Shown here: one piece after another, positions 41,760 to 52,292 of the stretch | Layout of the letters: the number at the start of each line of letters is the position of its first letter | How positions within the stretch are numbered: the stretch's first letter is position 1 | Assembly: GCF_014651895.1 (NCBI RefSeq) | Contig: NZ_BMXT01000001.1 | Coordinates: forward strand, 1,922,001 to 1,986,000 | DNA: 64,000 bases | Direction: 5' to 3' | From: Rhodanobacter panaciterrae | GTDB lineage: Bacteria > Pseudomonadota > Gammaproteobacteria > Xanthomonadales > Rhodanobacteraceae | Translations under genes and position numbers: made by a program | The notes under the pieces: generated by a model | What the model was told of the DNA's origin: nothing | Seen by the model: only the letters and a program-made list of their open reading frames with translations | The model's database searches: none

Positions 41760-42578
41760 ATGCTGCTACAGCGCACCCTTACTGCCCTGGTGCTCGCGCC
41801 ACTGGTGATCCTGCTCATCCTGCTGTCGTCGACCGCGGTGTTCGCGCTGATCGCCGCGGCGGCGTTCCTCGCCGCGTTGTGGGAATGGGCCCAGCTCAGC
41901 GGACTGAAGAACCAGTCCGCACGGATCGGCCTGCTGGTTGCTGCCGCGGTCGTGTTCGCCCTGCTGTGGTACGGACATGCCGGCATCACGACACCCGTGC
42001 TGCTGGCGGCTGGCGTGGCGTGGTGGCTGCTCGCCTGCCTGTGGCTGCGCCATTTCGCGTTCGGCGCCGCACCCACGGCAGAGAACCGCACGCTGAAACT
42101 GCTGGCCGGGGCGTTCGTGCTGTTCCCGGCCTGGATCGCGCTGATAAGCATCCATGAGCGAGAGCCCCATGGGCACTGGTGGACCCTGCTGGCGCTGGTG
42201 ATTGTCTGGGCTGCCGACATCGGCGCCTATTTCAGCGGCCGCACGTTCGGCAAGCGCAAGCTGGCGCCGCAGATCAGCCCGGGCAAGACCTGGGCCGGCG
42301 CCTACGGTGCGCTGGTGGCCGGGGTCGTGGTGACGCTGCTCGGTGGCTGGCTGCTTGACGTGCGGGGCGCGCCGTTGCTTGGCCTGGCCCTGCTGGCCCT
42401 GCTTACCGTAGCTGTATCGATCGTCGGCGACCTGATCGAGAGCCTGATGAAGCGGCATGCCCAGGTGAAAGACTCAGGCACCATCATTCCCGGCCATGGC
42501 GGCCTGATGGATCGACTGGACAGCGTGTTTGCCGCGCTGCCGGTGTTCGCCGCCGGCCTGTTGCTGTTGGGCCTCTGA
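41760..42578 (+). CDS. cdsA: phosphatidate cytidylyltransferase
   Basis: A 272-residue inner-membrane enzyme with about seven helices that makes CDP-diacylglycerol for phospholipid synthesis. [13 protein letters not shown] and the C-terminal signature [28 protein letters not shown] are intact. Its stop is one base before the dxr start. Confidence 0.97.
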   Translation: MLLQRTLTALVLAPLVILLILLSSTAVFALIAAAAFLAALWEWAQLSGLKNQSARIGLLVAAAVVFALLWYGHAGITTPVLLAAGVAWWLLACLWLRHFAFGAAPTAENRTLKLLAGAFVLFPAWIALISIHEREPHGHWWTLLALVIVWAADIGAYFSGRTFGKRKLAPQISPGKTWAGAYGALVAGVVVTLLGGWLLDVRGAPLLGLALLALLTVAVSIVGDLIESLMKRHAQVKDSGTIIPGHGGLMDRLDSVFAALPVFAAGLLLLGL

Positions 42579-42579
42579 C

Positions 42580-43755
42580 ATGAAGAACGTCGCCGTTCTT
42601 GGCGCCACTGGCTCGATCGGTGGCAATACGCTCGATGTCATCGCGCGTCACCCGGAGCGCTTCCGCGCCACCGTGCTGACCGCGCACCGACAAGTCGAGG
42701 CGCTGGCCGAGTTGTGCATCCGGCATCGACCGCAGCTGGCGGTGATCGCTGATCCGGCGCTGGAGGCCGAACTGGCACGCCGTCTCGCCGCCGCCGGCGT
42801 TCGCTGCGCGGTGGCCAGCGGCCACGCCGCGCTGACTGCCGCTGCTGCGGGCGAGTTGTGCGACACCGTGGTCGCCGCGATCGTCGGTGCTGCCGGACTG
42901 GATTCCACCCTGGCCGCGGCGCGCGCCGGCAAGCATCTGTTGCTGGCCAACAAGGAATCCATCGTGATGGCCGGCCCGCTACTGCTGGCGGCCGTCGCAG
43001 CCGGCGGCGGCGCACTGGTCCCGGTCGACTCCGAACACAACGCGATCTTCCAGTGCCTGCCCGGTGGACGACCGGATCTGCGCGCGAGCGGCGTGCGCAG
43101 GCTGATCCTGACCGCCTCTGGTGGCCCATTCCGTGGTCGCACCCGATCCGAACTGGCCGACATCACGCCGGAACAGGCCTGCAAGCACCCGAACTGGGTG
43201 ATGGGCCGCAAGATCTCGGTCGATTCGGCCACCTTGATGAACAAGGGCCTGGAAGTGATCGAGGCACATCACCTGTTCGGCGCCCCGGCTGAGGCGATCG
43301 ACGTGCTGGTGCACCCGCAGAGCCTGGTCCATTCGCTGGTCGAGTACGTCGACGGCTCGGTGCTGGCCCAGCTCGGCAATCCGGATATGCGCACCGCGAT
43401 CGCCCACGCGCTGGCATGGCCGGAGCGAGTCGAGGCTGGCGTGGCACCGCTGAACCTGGCCGCCTGCGCACCATTGCAGTTCGAGCCACCGGATCTGACC
43501 ACCTTCCGCTGTCTGGTACTGGCGTTCCAGGCGCTACGCGCCGGCGGCGACGCCCCGGCCGTACTGAATGCAGCCAACGAGGTCGCCGTGGAAGCGTTTC
43601 TGGCCGGCTCGCTGCCGTTCCTGTCGATCGCCGATGTGGTCGAGGCGGTACTTGCGGAACTGCCGGCGCAAGCCGTGGTCGATGTTGGGACCCTTGCTGA
43701 ACGCGATCGGGTCGCCCGCGAGGCGGCCCGGCGCATTCTGCGCAATGCTTGCTGA
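42580..43755 (+). CDS. dxr: 1-deoxy-D-xylulose 5-phosphate reductoisomerase
   Basis: A 391-residue enzyme of the MEP isoprenoid pathway, target of fosmidomycin. NADPH-binding [13 protein letters not shown], metal-binding [21 protein letters not shown] and [12 protein letters not shown] are all present. It supplies precursors used by UppS and by IspA, encoded nearby. The ATG at 42580 begins one base after the cdsA stop. Confidence 0.98.
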   Translation: MKNVAVLGATGSIGGNTLDVIARHPERFRATVLTAHRQVEALAELCIRHRPQLAVIADPALEAELARRLAAAGVRCAVASGHAALTAAAAGELCDTVVAAIVGAAGLDSTLAAARAGKHLLLANKESIVMAGPLLLAAVAAGGGALVPVDSEHNAIFQCLPGGRPDLRASGVRRLILTASGGPFRGRTRSELADITPEQACKHPNWVMGRKISVDSATLMNKGLEVIEAHHLFGAPAEAIDVLVHPQSLVHSLVEYVDGSVLAQLGNPDMRTAIAHALAWPERVEAGVAPLNLAACAPLQFEPPDLTTFRCLVLAFQALRAGGDAPAVLNAANEVAVEAFLAGSLPFLSIADVVEAVLAELPAQAVVDVGTLAERDRVAREAARRILRNAC

Positions 43756-43791
43756 TATTCTTGCTTCGATGACTTTTCCGTACGGTACTTG

Positions 43792-45138
43792 ATGACTCCC
43801 TTCTTCGGCTCGGCGTTCTGGTTGCTGGTCACGCTTGGCGTGCTGGTCACTTTTCATGAATTCGGCCACTACTGGGTCGCACGCCGCTGTGGCGTCAAAG
43901 TGCTGCGTTTCTCGATCGGTTTTGGCAGCGCGATCTGGAAGCGCGTGGGCCGCGATGGCACCGAGTACCAGATCGCCGCGATCCCGCTGGGCGGCTACGT
44001 CAAGATGCTCGACGCCCGCGAGGGCGAGGTCGATCCCGCCTTGCGCGACCAGGAGTTCACCGGCAAGTCGGTGTGGAAACGTATCGCGATCGTCGCCGCT
44101 GGCCCGGGTTTCAATCTGATCTTCACCATCGCCGCGTTCTGGCTGATGTTCATGCTCGGCCGTCCGGACGTGGCACCCATCGTGACCGCTGCACCGCAGA
44201 GCATGGCCGCCGAGGCCGGCATCCAGCCCGGCGATCGTATCCTCAGCATCGATGGTCGCACGGTGGGTACCTTCACCGACGCGATGGACGTGGTAGTCAA
44301 TGCCCTGCTCGGGCGTGCGCCGCTGCCGCTCACGGTGCGTGGCAGCGACGGCCGTACGCGGCAGCTAGTGCTGCCGCTGGATCAACTGCCGGCCAGCCAG
44401 CCTGTCGATCAATACCTGAAAAAGCTGGGTCTGGATCTGGCACCATCGCCGGCCATCGCCGCCACCGTCATGCCAGGCAAGCCGGCCGCATTGGCTGGCA
44501 TGCAGGGCGGCGACCGCATCGTGGCAGTCAATGATCAGCAAGTCGCCGATTACTCCGTCTTCCAGAAACTGGTGCCTGCCGAGGCAGCCAAGTCGCCTCA
44601 CCTGAAGCTTGCCATCGAACGCGATGGCAAGCCGATGCTGCTGACCATCGATGCGCGCCGGGAATCCCTGGAAGGCCAGCCCGTCAACTGGGTGATCGGC
44701 GTCAATGGCCCTGGGCCCGAACAAGTCACTTTGCGCTACGGTCCGATCAAAGCGCTGAGCGCCTCGTTGCAAGCCACCTGGCGCAATAGTGCGCAGACCT
44801 TCAACCTGATCGGCAAGATGGTTACCGGGCAGGCTTCCACCAACAATCTGTCCGGTGTCATCGGCATCGCGACGGTAGCCAATCAATCCGCGAACATGGG
44901 CCTGCCCTGGTTCCTGCAGTTCCTGGCATTGGTGTCACTGAGCCTGGCGATCCTCAACCTGCTGCCGATCCCGGTCCTGGATGGCGGACACCTACTGTAT
45001 TATCTTGTCGAGTTGATCAAAGGCAGTCCGGTCAGCGAGCAGACGATGATCGTCGGCCAGTACATCGGCCTGGCATTGCTGTTCACCCTGATGGGGCTGG
45101 CGTTCTACAACGATATCCACCGCATGCTGCTGTCGTGA
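43792..45138 (+). CDS. rseP: site-2 zinc protease RseP
   Basis: A 448-residue inner-membrane protease that in E. coli cleaves RseA to release sigma E. The zinc motif HEFGH is in the first helix, two PDZ domains lie at about 125-300 (GIQPGDRILSIDGRTV and MQGGDRIVAVNDQQV), and the second metal site NLLPIPVLDGGHL is in the third helix. ATG at 43792 follows a TTG that the raw frame also includes. Confidence 0.97.
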   Translation: MTPFFGSAFWLLVTLGVLVTFHEFGHYWVARRCGVKVLRFSIGFGSAIWKRVGRDGTEYQIAAIPLGGYVKMLDAREGEVDPALRDQEFTGKSVWKRIAIVAAGPGFNLIFTIAAFWLMFMLGRPDVAPIVTAAPQSMAAEAGIQPGDRILSIDGRTVGTFTDAMDVVVNALLGRAPLPLTVRGSDGRTRQLVLPLDQLPASQPVDQYLKKLGLDLAPSPAIAATVMPGKPAALAGMQGGDRIVAVNDQQVADYSVFQKLVPAEAAKSPHLKLAIERDGKPMLLTIDARRESLEGQPVNWVIGVNGPGPEQVTLRYGPIKALSASLQATWRNSAQTFNLIGKMVTGQASTNNLSGVIGIATVANQSANMGLPWFLQFLALVSLSLAILNLLPIPVLDGGHLLYYLVELIKGSPVSEQTMIVGQYIGLALLFTLMGLAFYNDIHRMLLS

Positions 45139-45221
45139 CACCCATGACCGGTGACCGCAGCATGCCGACGACACGCCAGCCTGCGCCAGCCGCAGTACGG
45201 CGCGGCGGCGTGTCAAGCGAT

Positions 45222-45310
45222 GCATTCCTCCGGTGGAATGCGGACTCTCTTTCGAGGCAGGGCTCGTCCCTGCCTCATGCGTTGATCGGGGCGGCCACGC
45301 TGGCCGCTCC
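45222..45310. repeat. three consecutive hairpins between rseP and bamA
   Basis: GCATTCC/GGAATGC (45222-45241), GAGGCAGGG/CCCTGCCTC (45254-45276) and GCGGCC/GGCCGC (45291-45307, extendable) have perfect stems and five- or six-base loops. No T-run follows any of them. The 198-base gap holds no gene. The array looks like a REP/BIME-type element and could also shape rseP-bamA transcript ends. Confidence 0.55.
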
Positions 45311-45336
45311 ATCGAAATAACCCAACGGAACCGACG

Positions 45337-47754
45337 ATGAAGCGTATCGCCGCGCTGATCCTGCTTGCCTCCCTCTCCGCCAATGCGTTTGCATTCGACC
45401 CGTTCGTGGTGTCGGACATCCGCATCGACGGCCTCAGCCGCATCACGGCCGGTACCGTGTACAACTACCTGCCGGTGGCCAAGGGCGACCGGCTGACCAA
45501 CGACGAGGCCCAGCGGGCCATTCGCGCGTTGTACCAGACCAAGTTCTTCAGCGATGTGGAAATGGATCGCGAAGGCGACATCCTGGTGATCAAGGTGGTC
45601 GAGCGACCGTCGATCGCCAAGCTGACCCTGCGCGGCAACAAGGACATCAAGACCGAAGACCTCACGAAAGGCCTGAAGGAAATCGGCCTCAGTGAAGGCG
45701 AGACCTTCGATCGGCTGGCACTGGACAACGTGCAGCAGGAATTGATCCGGCAGTATTACAACCGCGGCAAGTACAACGTGTCGGTCACTCCGCACGTGAC
45801 TCAACTGGACCGCAACCGCGTCGCCGTCGAGATCGAGATCCGCGAGGGCAAGGCGGCCAAGATCAAGGAACTGAACATCCTCGGCAACCATGCGTTCGCC
45901 GACAAGGACATCCGCGACGGTTTCGAATCCAATACCAGCAACTGGATGTCGTGGTATTCGAAGGACGACCAATATTCGCGTGAAAAGCTTTCCGGCGATC
46001 TGGAAAAACTGCAGTCGTATTACATGGATCGTGGCTACGCCGATTTCGGTGTCGACTCCACCCAGGTGGCGATCGCGCCGGACAAGCGCGCGATGTACAT
46101 CGACGCAAGCATCAAGGAAGGCGAAATCTACAAGGTTTCCGACGTCAAGCTGCTCGGCGAACTGATCCTGCCGGAGGCGACGATGCGCCAGCTGGTCTTC
46201 GTCAAGGTTGGCGAGACCTTCAACCGCGGTGCCATCGAGGCGAGCTCAAAGGCGATCAAGGCCGTGCTGGCCAATATCGGCTATGCCTATGCCAAGGTCA
46301 CCCCGGTCCCGAAGCTGGACAAGGACAAGCGTACCGTCGATCTGACCATGTACGTCGAGCCGGGCCAGCGCGTGTATGTGCGTCGGGTGGTGTTCGCCGG
46401 CAATACCCGTACCGAAGACACCGTGCTGCGCCGCGAGCTGCGGCAACTTGAGGGTTCCTGGTATTCGCAGGCAGCGATCGACCGCTCCAAGATCCGCCTG
46501 CAGCGGCTTGGTTACTTCAAGAAGGTCGACATCGACAAGAAGCTGGTCCCGGGCACTCAGGACCAGGTCGACGTCAGCGTCAAGGTCGAGGAACAGTCCG
46601 CCGGCAGCATGCAGTTCGGCGTCGGCTATTCGCAGTACTCCGGCATCATCCTGAACGCCTCGGTGTCGCAGAACAACCTGTTCGGCACCGGCGACAGCTT
46701 CTCGATCAGCGGCCAGCGCAGCAGCTATCAAACCAGTATCGGCCTGAATTACTACAACCCGTATCTGACCGAGAACGGCGTCGGTATCGGCTACAGCGCC
46801 AACTATTCGAAGACCGACTACGGCAATACCGATTTCGCGAACTACTCCACCAGCGCCAAGAGCTTCTCCAGCTATCTCGGCATTCCGATCACCGAGACCG
46901 ACAGCCTGCGTCTGGGCCTGGGCATCAGCAGCAACAAGATCAACCTGTTCCAGGGTTACAGCCCTCAGGTGCTGCTCGATTACCAGGACCAGATCGGCAA
47001 CAAGACCATCCACTCGTGGACCGGCACGGTGGGCTGGAATCACGATACCCGCAACGGCTACTGGGCGCCGACCCGCGGCGGCCTGATTTCGGCCTCGACC
47101 GACGTCGCCCTGCCCGGCTCGACCGTGCAGTACTGGAAGCTCTCCACCGAGATCAACCACTACTGGCCGATCGGCAAGGGCTTCGTGCTGTATCTGGATG
47201 GCCAGGTCGGCTACGGCAAGACTTACGGCAGCAATGGCATCAGCGATACGGCTTTCGATGCGCTGAAAGCAAGCAGTGCCGCCGCAGATCCCACGCACAT
47301 CCTGACCGACATGCGTCAGGACTTCCCGTTCTGGGAGAATTTCTACGCCGGTGGCGTGAAAGACGTGCGTGGCTTCCAGGACAACACACTCGGTCCGCGC
47401 ATCTGCATCGACGGCAGCACGCCAGACAAAAGCGGCAATTGCAGTGGCGGCTATTACGCGCAACCGATCGGTGGCGCGTTCAAGGTGCTCGGCACGGCCG
47501 AGTTGTACATCCCCATTCCCGGCCTGAAGGATGTCAACACCGCGCGCGTTTCGTGGTTTGTGGACGTCGGCAACGCTTACAAGGACTATCGCGATTTCAG
47601 TGCGAATACCTTGCGCGCATCGACCGGTGTATCGCTGCACTGGCAGGCACCGATCGGCCCGCTGATCATCAGTTTCGCCATGCCATTCCGTACCCAGGCC
47701 GATGACGGCCATTACGAGGAGCGGATCCAGTTCACTTTCGGCAGTACGTTCTAA
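45337..47754 (+). CDS. bamA: outer membrane protein assembly factor BamA
   Basis: An 805-residue Omp85 protein. A signal peptide (about 1-19) is followed by five POTRA domains (about 21-420) and a 16-strand barrel. The loop-6 motif VRGFQDNTLGPR and the terminal aromatic signal FTFGSTF are present. It inserts beta-barrel proteins into the outer membrane. It follows rseP, but the usual skp gene does not follow. Confidence 0.98.
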   Translation: MKRIAALILLASLSANAFAFDPFVVSDIRIDGLSRITAGTVYNYLPVAKGDRLTNDEAQRAIRALYQTKFFSDVEMDREGDILVIKVVERPSIAKLTLRGNKDIKTEDLTKGLKEIGLSEGETFDRLALDNVQQELIRQYYNRGKYNVSVTPHVTQLDRNRVAVEIEIREGKAAKIKELNILGNHAFADKDIRDGFESNTSNWMSWYSKDDQYSREKLSGDLEKLQSYYMDRGYADFGVDSTQVAIAPDKRAMYIDASIKEGEIYKVSDVKLLGELILPEATMRQLVFVKVGETFNRGAIEASSKAIKAVLANIGYAYAKVTPVPKLDKDKRTVDLTMYVEPGQRVYVRRVVFAGNTRTEDTVLRRELRQLEGSWYSQAAIDRSKIRLQRLGYFKKVDIDKKLVPGTQDQVDVSVKVEEQSAGSMQFGVGYSQYSGIILNASVSQNNLFGTGDSFSISGQRSSYQTSIGLNYYNPYLTENGVGIGYSANYSKTDYGNTDFANYSTSAKSFSSYLGIPITETDSLRLGLGISSNKINLFQGYSPQVLLDYQDQIGNKTIHSWTGTVGWNHDTRNGYWAPTRGGLISASTDVALPGSTVQYWKLSTEINHYWPIGKGFVLYLDGQVGYGKTYGSNGISDTAFDALKASSAAADPTHILTDMRQDFPFWENFYAGGVKDVRGFQDNTLGPRICIDGSTPDKSGNCSGGYYAQPIGGAFKVLGTAELYIPIPGLKDVNTARVSWFVDVGNAYKDYRDFSANTLRASTGVSLHWQAPIGPLIISFAMPFRTQADDGHYEERIQFTFGSTF

Positions 47755-47780
47755 GCTGATCCGAAAACCAGGGAACCCGG

Positions 47781-47809
47781 AAAGCGCGGTCATGCCGCGC
47801 TTTCTTTTT
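47781..47809 (+). terminator. intrinsic terminator between bamA and lpxD
   Basis: AAAGCGCGG-TCATG-CCGCGCTTT followed by CTTTTT. A nine-base-pair stem, 26 bases past the bamA stop, where many gammaproteobacteria have skp instead. Confidence 0.88.
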
Positions 47810-47846
47810 GCCAAGCGGACGCGCTGCACGCCGCGGCGTCACCCCC

Positions 47847-47852
47847 TACAAT
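47847..47852 (+). promoter_or_regulatory. candidate -10 for lpxD operon
   Basis: TACAAT, 24 bases before the lpxD ATG and after the bamA terminator. The -35 match (CTGCAC at 17 bases) is poor. Confidence 0.3.
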
Positions 47853-47875
47853 GGCTGGCAGGTTCCGGAGCAAGC

Positions 47876-48904
47876 ATGAGCGCAATCAACCACACCGTGG
47901 CCGCACTGGCCGAGCGATTCGCACTGACGGTCAAGGGCGATGGCACGCGCGTCATCGATGGCGTCGGCACGCTGGCCGGCGCCACGCCGAGCCAGCTGAG
48001 TTTCCTCTCCAACAGCAAGTACACCACCCAGTTGGCCGCAACGCGTGCCGGCGTGGTGGTGCTGCGCGAGGAAAACCTGCCCGACTGCCCGGGTTCGGCC
48101 CTGATCGCCAAAGATCCCTACGTCGCCTACGCACAGATCGCCGCGCTGTTCGAACGACTGCCGGCGGCACCGTCGGGTATCCACCCCACGGCCGTGGTCG
48201 CCGCCAGTGCGCGGATCAGCGCCAGCGCCAGCATCGGTCCCTGCTGCGTGATCGAGGACGGCGCGGTGATCGAGGACGGCGTGATCCTAGGTCCGCATTG
48301 CATCGTCGGTGAACACTGCACCGTCGGCGCGCAATCGCGGCTGGTGGCGCGCGTGACCCTGGTTACCCGGGTCACTCTGGGCAGGCGCGTGCTGGTGCAC
48401 CCCGGCGCGGTGATCGGCTCGGACGGGTTCGGCCTCGCGTTCGACAAGGATCACTGGATCAAGCTGCCGCAGCTCGGCGGCGTGCGCATCGGCGACGACT
48501 GCGAGATCGGTGCGAACACCACGATCGACCGCGGCGCACTGGACGACACCGTGCTGGAAGAGGACGTGCGGCTGGACAACCAGATCCAGATCGCCCACAA
48601 CGTATACGTCGGCGCGCATACCGCGATGGCCGGCTGTGCGGCGGTGGCCGGCAGCGCAAAAATCGGCCGCTACTGCATGATCGGCGGCAATGCCGGCGTG
48701 CTGGGCCATCTGGAACTGGCCGACCGGGTTACCATTACCGCCAAGAGCCTGGTCACGCATTCGATTCGCGAGCCAGGTGAATATTCTTCCGGCGTGCCAC
48801 TGCAGGACAACCGCCAATGGCGGAAGAATGCCGCACGCTTCAAACATCTGGACGAGTACGCGCGCCGGTTGTCGGCGCTGGAGAAGGACAGCAACAATGA
48901 GTGA
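47876..48904 (+). CDS. lpxD: UDP-3-O-acylglucosamine N-acyltransferase
   Basis: A 342-residue left-handed beta-helix acyltransferase of lipid A synthesis. Hexapeptide repeats span about 105-300, and catalytic His candidates are in FDKDHWIKLPQLG and QIQIAHNVYVG. CCGGAG precedes the ATG. Its stop lies inside the first codons of fabZ (eight-base overlap). Confidence 0.96.
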   Translation: MSAINHTVAALAERFALTVKGDGTRVIDGVGTLAGATPSQLSFLSNSKYTTQLAATRAGVVVLREENLPDCPGSALIAKDPYVAYAQIAALFERLPAAPSGIHPTAVVAASARISASASIGPCCVIEDGAVIEDGVILGPHCIVGEHCTVGAQSRLVARVTLVTRVTLGRRVLVHPGAVIGSDGFGLAFDKDHWIKLPQLGGVRIGDDCEIGANTTIDRGALDDTVLEEDVRLDNQIQIAHNVYVGAHTAMAGCAAVAGSAKIGRYCMIGGNAGVLGHLELADRVTITAKSLVTHSIREPGEYSSGVPLQDNRQWRKNAARFKHLDEYARRLSALEKDSNNE

Positions 48905-49370
48905 GAAAAACGCGAGCATGTCGTTGCCGATCAACGTCGAGCAGATCCAGGAACTGTTGCCGCATCGCTACCCGTTCCTGCTGGTCGATCGCGTGATCGA
49001 GATCGTGCCCAATGTCAGCGTGGTCGCGATCAAAAACGCGACCATCAACGAGCCGTTCTTCCAGGGCCACTTTCCCGGCCACCCGGTCATGCCTGGCGTG
49101 CTGATCGTCGAGGCGATGGCGCAGACCGCCGGGCTACTGACCCAGATCAGTCGCCGCCTCAATGGCGACAACGGCAGTCCGCTGTTCTATCTGGTCAAGA
49201 TCGACAATGCGCGTTTCAGCGCGCCGGTGGTTCCCGGTGACCAGCTGCGCCTGGAAGTCACCCAGAAACGCCTGGTGCGTGGCATGGGCCTGTTCGTGGC
49301 GCGAACCCTGGTCGACGGCAAGGAAGTGGCCAGCTGCGAACTGATGTGTGCCGCGAGGGCGGAAAAATGA
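48897..49370 (+). CDS. fabZ: 3-hydroxyacyl-ACP dehydratase FabZ
   Basis: A 157-residue hot-dog fold dehydratase of fatty acid synthesis, competing with LpxA for hydroxymyristoyl-ACP. The active-site helix is [20 protein letters not shown] with catalytic His and Glu. The start overlaps lpxD, and an ATG seven codons in is an alternative; the stop overlaps lpxA (ATGA). Confidence 0.96.
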   Translation: MSEKNASMSLPINVEQIQELLPHRYPFLLVDRVIEIVPNVSVVAIKNATINEPFFQGHFPGHPVMPGVLIVEAMAQTAGLLTQISRRLNGDNGSPLFYLVKIDNARFSAPVVPGDQLRLEVTQKRLVRGMGLFVARTLVDGKEVASCELMCAARAEK

Positions 49371-50140
49371 TTCATCCCACCGCGCTGATCGACCCTTCCG
49401 CCGTCATCGGCGCCAACGTCAGCATCGGCGCCTACAGCGTGATCGGCGCCGATGTGGAAATCGGTGATGGCACGGTGATTGGCCCGCATGTGGTGATCGA
49501 GGGGCCGACGAAAATCGGCCGCGACAATCGCATCACCCAGTTCGCCTCGCTGGGTGGTGCGCCGCAGGACAAAAAATTTGCCGGTGAGCGTACCGAGCTG
49601 GTGATCGGTGACCGCAACCTGATTCGCGAATTCGCCACCATCAATCGCGGCACCGGCGACGGCGGCGGCATCACCCGCATCGGCAACGACAACTGGGTAC
49701 TCGCCTACGTCCACGTGGCACACGACTGCCAGATCGGCAACAACATCGTGTTCTCCAACTACTCGGCGCTGGCCGGGCATGTGGAGATCGGCGACTGGAC
49801 GATCATGTCCGGCTATTCCGGCGTGCATCAGTTCTGCAAGGTCGGTGCGCACGCCTTCATCGGCATGGGCTGTCTGGTCGGCCATGACGTTCCGCCGTTC
49901 GTGATGATGGCGAACGAGCAGCAGGGTCGTCCGCGCGGTATCAACAGCGAAGGCCTGAAGCGCCGTGGCTTCGACGCCACCCGTATCGCAGCGATCAAGC
50001 GTGCCTACCGCACCTTGTACATGGCCGGCCTGTCACTGCCCGAGGCACGCGAAAAACTGGTCGAACAGGCGCAGGAAAGCGACGACGTGCGGGCCATGCT
50101 CGAGTTTCTCGATCACAGCGAGCGATCGCTCGCCCGATAA
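49367..50140 (+). CDS. lpxA: UDP-N-acetylglucosamine acyltransferase
   Basis: A 257-residue acyltransferase catalysing the first step of lipid A synthesis. Hexapeptide beta-helix repeats fill the first 190 residues, and the catalytic His lies in [12 protein letters not shown]. The ATG overlaps the fabZ stop. Its own stop codon lies within a perfect hairpin. Confidence 0.97.
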   Translation: MIHPTALIDPSAVIGANVSIGAYSVIGADVEIGDGTVIGPHVVIEGPTKIGRDNRITQFASLGGAPQDKKFAGERTELVIGDRNLIREFATINRGTGDGGGITRIGNDNWVLAYVHVAHDCQIGNNIVFSNYSALAGHVEIGDWTIMSGYSGVHQFCKVGAHAFIGMGCLVGHDVPPFVMMANEQQGRPRGINSEGLKRRGFDATRIAAIKRAYRTLYMAGLSLPEAREKLVEQAQESDDVRAMLEFLDHSERSLAR

Positions 50141-50158
50141 GCGTGAAACGCTTATCGG
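50134..50158 (+). other. hairpin spanning the lpxA stop codon
   Basis: CCGATAAGCG-TGAAA-CGCTTATCGG, a perfect 10-base-pair stem with a five-base loop that includes the lpxA TAA. No T-run follows. Candidate RNA-processing or 3'-protecting element in the 62-base gap before lpxB. Confidence 0.5.
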
Positions 50159-50202
50159 GAAATCAAACACGCGTCTTGCTCTGACTTTCCGTAGGAGACG
50201 AA

Positions 50203-51420
50203 ATGCAAAACATCGACGTCTCCATGCATGCTCCGCTGATCGCCATCCTCGCCGGCGAAGACTCCGGCGACCAGCTCGGCGCCGACCTGATCATCGCGCT
50301 GCGGCAGCGTTATCCGCAGGCACGTTTCGTCGGCATCGGCGGTGCGCGCATGCAGGCGCAGGGCTTCGAATCCTGGTACGACATCCGCGAACTGTCGCTG
50401 TTCGGCTTCAGTGAGGTGATCAGCCACCTGCCCCGACTGCTGCGCTTGCGCAAGGCACTCGTTGCGCGTCTGCTGCAGGCGAAGCCCGCCGTGGTGATCG
50501 GCATCGACGCACCCGATTTCAATCTCGGTGTGGAACAACGACTGAAACAGGCCGGCCTGCTGACCGTGCATTACGTCAGCCCGTCGGTGTGGGCCTGGCG
50601 CGAAAAACGGGCGGAGAAAATCGGCCGCAGTGCCCACCGCGTGCTCTGCCTGTTTCCGATGGAGCCACCGATCTACGCCAAGCACGGCATCGACGCCCGC
50701 TTCGTCGGCCACCCGCTGGCCGACCGTTTCGCGCTGGTGTCCGACCGTGTCGGTGCACGCGACTTTCTGCAGCTGCCGCAGCAGGCGCCCGTGCTGGCCG
50801 TGCTGCCCGGCAGTCGACCGTCCGAGGTGGCGCGACTCGGCCAGATTTTCATCGATGCCGCCAACCGCGTCGCCGCCGCATTGCCGGGGTTGCGCATCGT
50901 GATCCCGGCGGCCAATCCGCAGGTACACGCCAGGCTCAAGGAACTGCTGAGCAATGGACCGCGCGATGAATCCGCGCCATTACTTCTGGACGGCCATGCG
51001 CATGAGGCCATGCTGGCTGCCGATGTGGTGCTGCTGGCATCCGGCACCGCCACGCTGGAGGCGATGCTGGCCAAGCGGCCGATGGTCGTGGGTTACCGCG
51101 TTGCGCCACTGAGTTACCGCATCGCCCGCGCCATGAAAATGCTGAAGACCGATGTCTATGCGTTGCCCAATATCCTGGCGCGCGCTAGTGGTCTCGACGG
51201 CGACCTGCTGGTGCCCGAACTGATGCAGGACGACTGCACGGCCGGGAACCTGGCCACCGCCACACTTGCGCTGTTCCGCGACAGTGAGCGACGTGGTGCG
51301 ATCGTCGCTGCATTCGAGCAGTTGCATCAGGCATTGCGCGGCGGCCTGGAAGGTCACGCGGGAGATCGCGCGGCCGCGGCCATTGCCGAATTGATCGATG
51401 CGAAGCATGCCGTTGGGTAG
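50203..51420 (+). CDS. lpxB: lipid-A-disaccharide synthase
   Basis: A 405-residue GT19 glycosyltransferase, membrane associated. [11 protein letters not shown] at the N-terminus, [26 protein letters not shown] and [13 protein letters not shown] are LpxB signatures. AGGAGA lies before the ATG. Confidence 0.97.
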   Translation: MQNIDVSMHAPLIAILAGEDSGDQLGADLIIALRQRYPQARFVGIGGARMQAQGFESWYDIRELSLFGFSEVISHLPRLLRLRKALVARLLQAKPAVVIGIDAPDFNLGVEQRLKQAGLLTVHYVSPSVWAWREKRAEKIGRSAHRVLCLFPMEPPIYAKHGIDARFVGHPLADRFALVSDRVGARDFLQLPQQAPVLAVLPGSRPSEVARLGQIFIDAANRVAAALPGLRIVIPAANPQVHARLKELLSNGPRDESAPLLLDGHAHEAMLAADVVLLASGTATLEAMLAKRPMVVGYRVAPLSYRIARAMKMLKTDVYALPNILARASGLDGDLLVPELMQDDCTAGNLATATLALFRDSERRGAIVAAFEQLHQALRGGLEGHAGDRAAAAIAELIDAKHAVG

Positions 51421-51451
51421 GTTCCTTGCGAGCACCAGCCCCTCATCCCAA

Positions 51452-51474
51452 CCTTCTCCCCACAGGGGAGAAGG
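51452..51474. repeat. dispersed palindrome, copy 1 (lpxB-rnhB gap)
   Basis: CCTTCTCCCC-ACA-GGGGAGAAGG, perfect 10-base-pair stem, followed by GGCAAACG. Related to palindromes at 56801-56901 and 61905-61926. It occupies the region where an rnhB ribosome-binding site would be expected. Confidence 0.65.
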
Positions 51475-51490
51475 GGCAAACGCAAACAGC

Positions 51491-52069
51491 ATGCTTGTAG
51501 CCGGTGTGGACGAAGCTGGCCGGGGTCCGCTGGCCGGTCCCTTGGCGGTAGCTGCCGTGATCCTCGATCCGGCTCGCCCGATCGTCGGCCTCAACGATTC
51601 CAAGAAACTCAGCGAGGCGAAGCGCGAAGCGTTGTATCCGCAAATTATCGAGCGCGCGCTGACGTATTGCATCGTGTTGATCGAGCCGGAGGAGATCGAT
51701 CGTCTGAATATTTTCCAGGCCACCATGGCCGGCATGAGCCGCGCGGTAGCCGGCCTCACACCGGCGGCGCATGAGGCGCTGATCGACGGCAACAAGCTGC
51801 CGAAGGATCTGCCCTGCCGTGGTCGCGCGATCGTCGGTGGCGACGCGCTGGAGCCGGCGATCAGCGCCGCCTCGATCCTAGCCAAGGTTAGTCGGGATCG
51901 ACTGATGATGGCGCTCGACGCTGTTCATCCCGGTTATGGTTTTGCCATCCACAAAGGCTATCCGACCCCGGCGCACCTGAGCGCATTGCAGCAGCTCGGG
52001 CCATGCGTGCAGCATCGCCGCAGCTTTGCGCCAGTGCGCGTGCTGCTGGATCAGGCGCGACTGTTCTGA
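51491..52069 (+). CDS. rnhB: ribonuclease HII
   Basis: A 192-residue enzyme that cuts RNA at RNA-DNA junctions. The N-terminal [19 protein letters not shown] holds the Asp-Glu pair, and later Asp residues ([15 protein letters not shown]) complete the site. The ATG at 51491 starts [10 protein letters not shown]. The ribosome-binding site is not recognisable, as the preceding 40 bases are a palindromic repeat. Confidence 0.95.
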   Translation: MLVAGVDEAGRGPLAGPLAVAAVILDPARPIVGLNDSKKLSEAKREALYPQIIERALTYCIVLIEPEEIDRLNIFQATMAGMSRAVAGLTPAAHEALIDGNKLPKDLPCRGRAIVGGDALEPAISAASILAKVSRDRLMMALDAVHPGYGFAIHKGYPTPAHLSALQQLGPCVQHRRSFAPVRVLLDQARLF

Positions 52070-52292
52070 TCGTCCTGCGCGAATAACCACACGTAACAAC
52101 CCTGATCACGAAGCTCGCTGAGATTTATCCGCATAGGCCATTAGTCTATGCAACTTTTCCACGTGCGCGCGCATCCTTATCTTCAAGGAGCCCACGCTGC
52201 ACGGATGCGCCAGTCCCACCGGCCCGTCCCTACCCGCCGGCCTGCTCACCAGCGAACTCACACGCGTTCGTCAAGATCGCAGGAGTCTTGCC

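Noticed and set aside
45222..45310. CRISPR array
   Set aside because: The three stems differ in sequence and are not regularly spaced identical repeats; no cas genes occur in the window.
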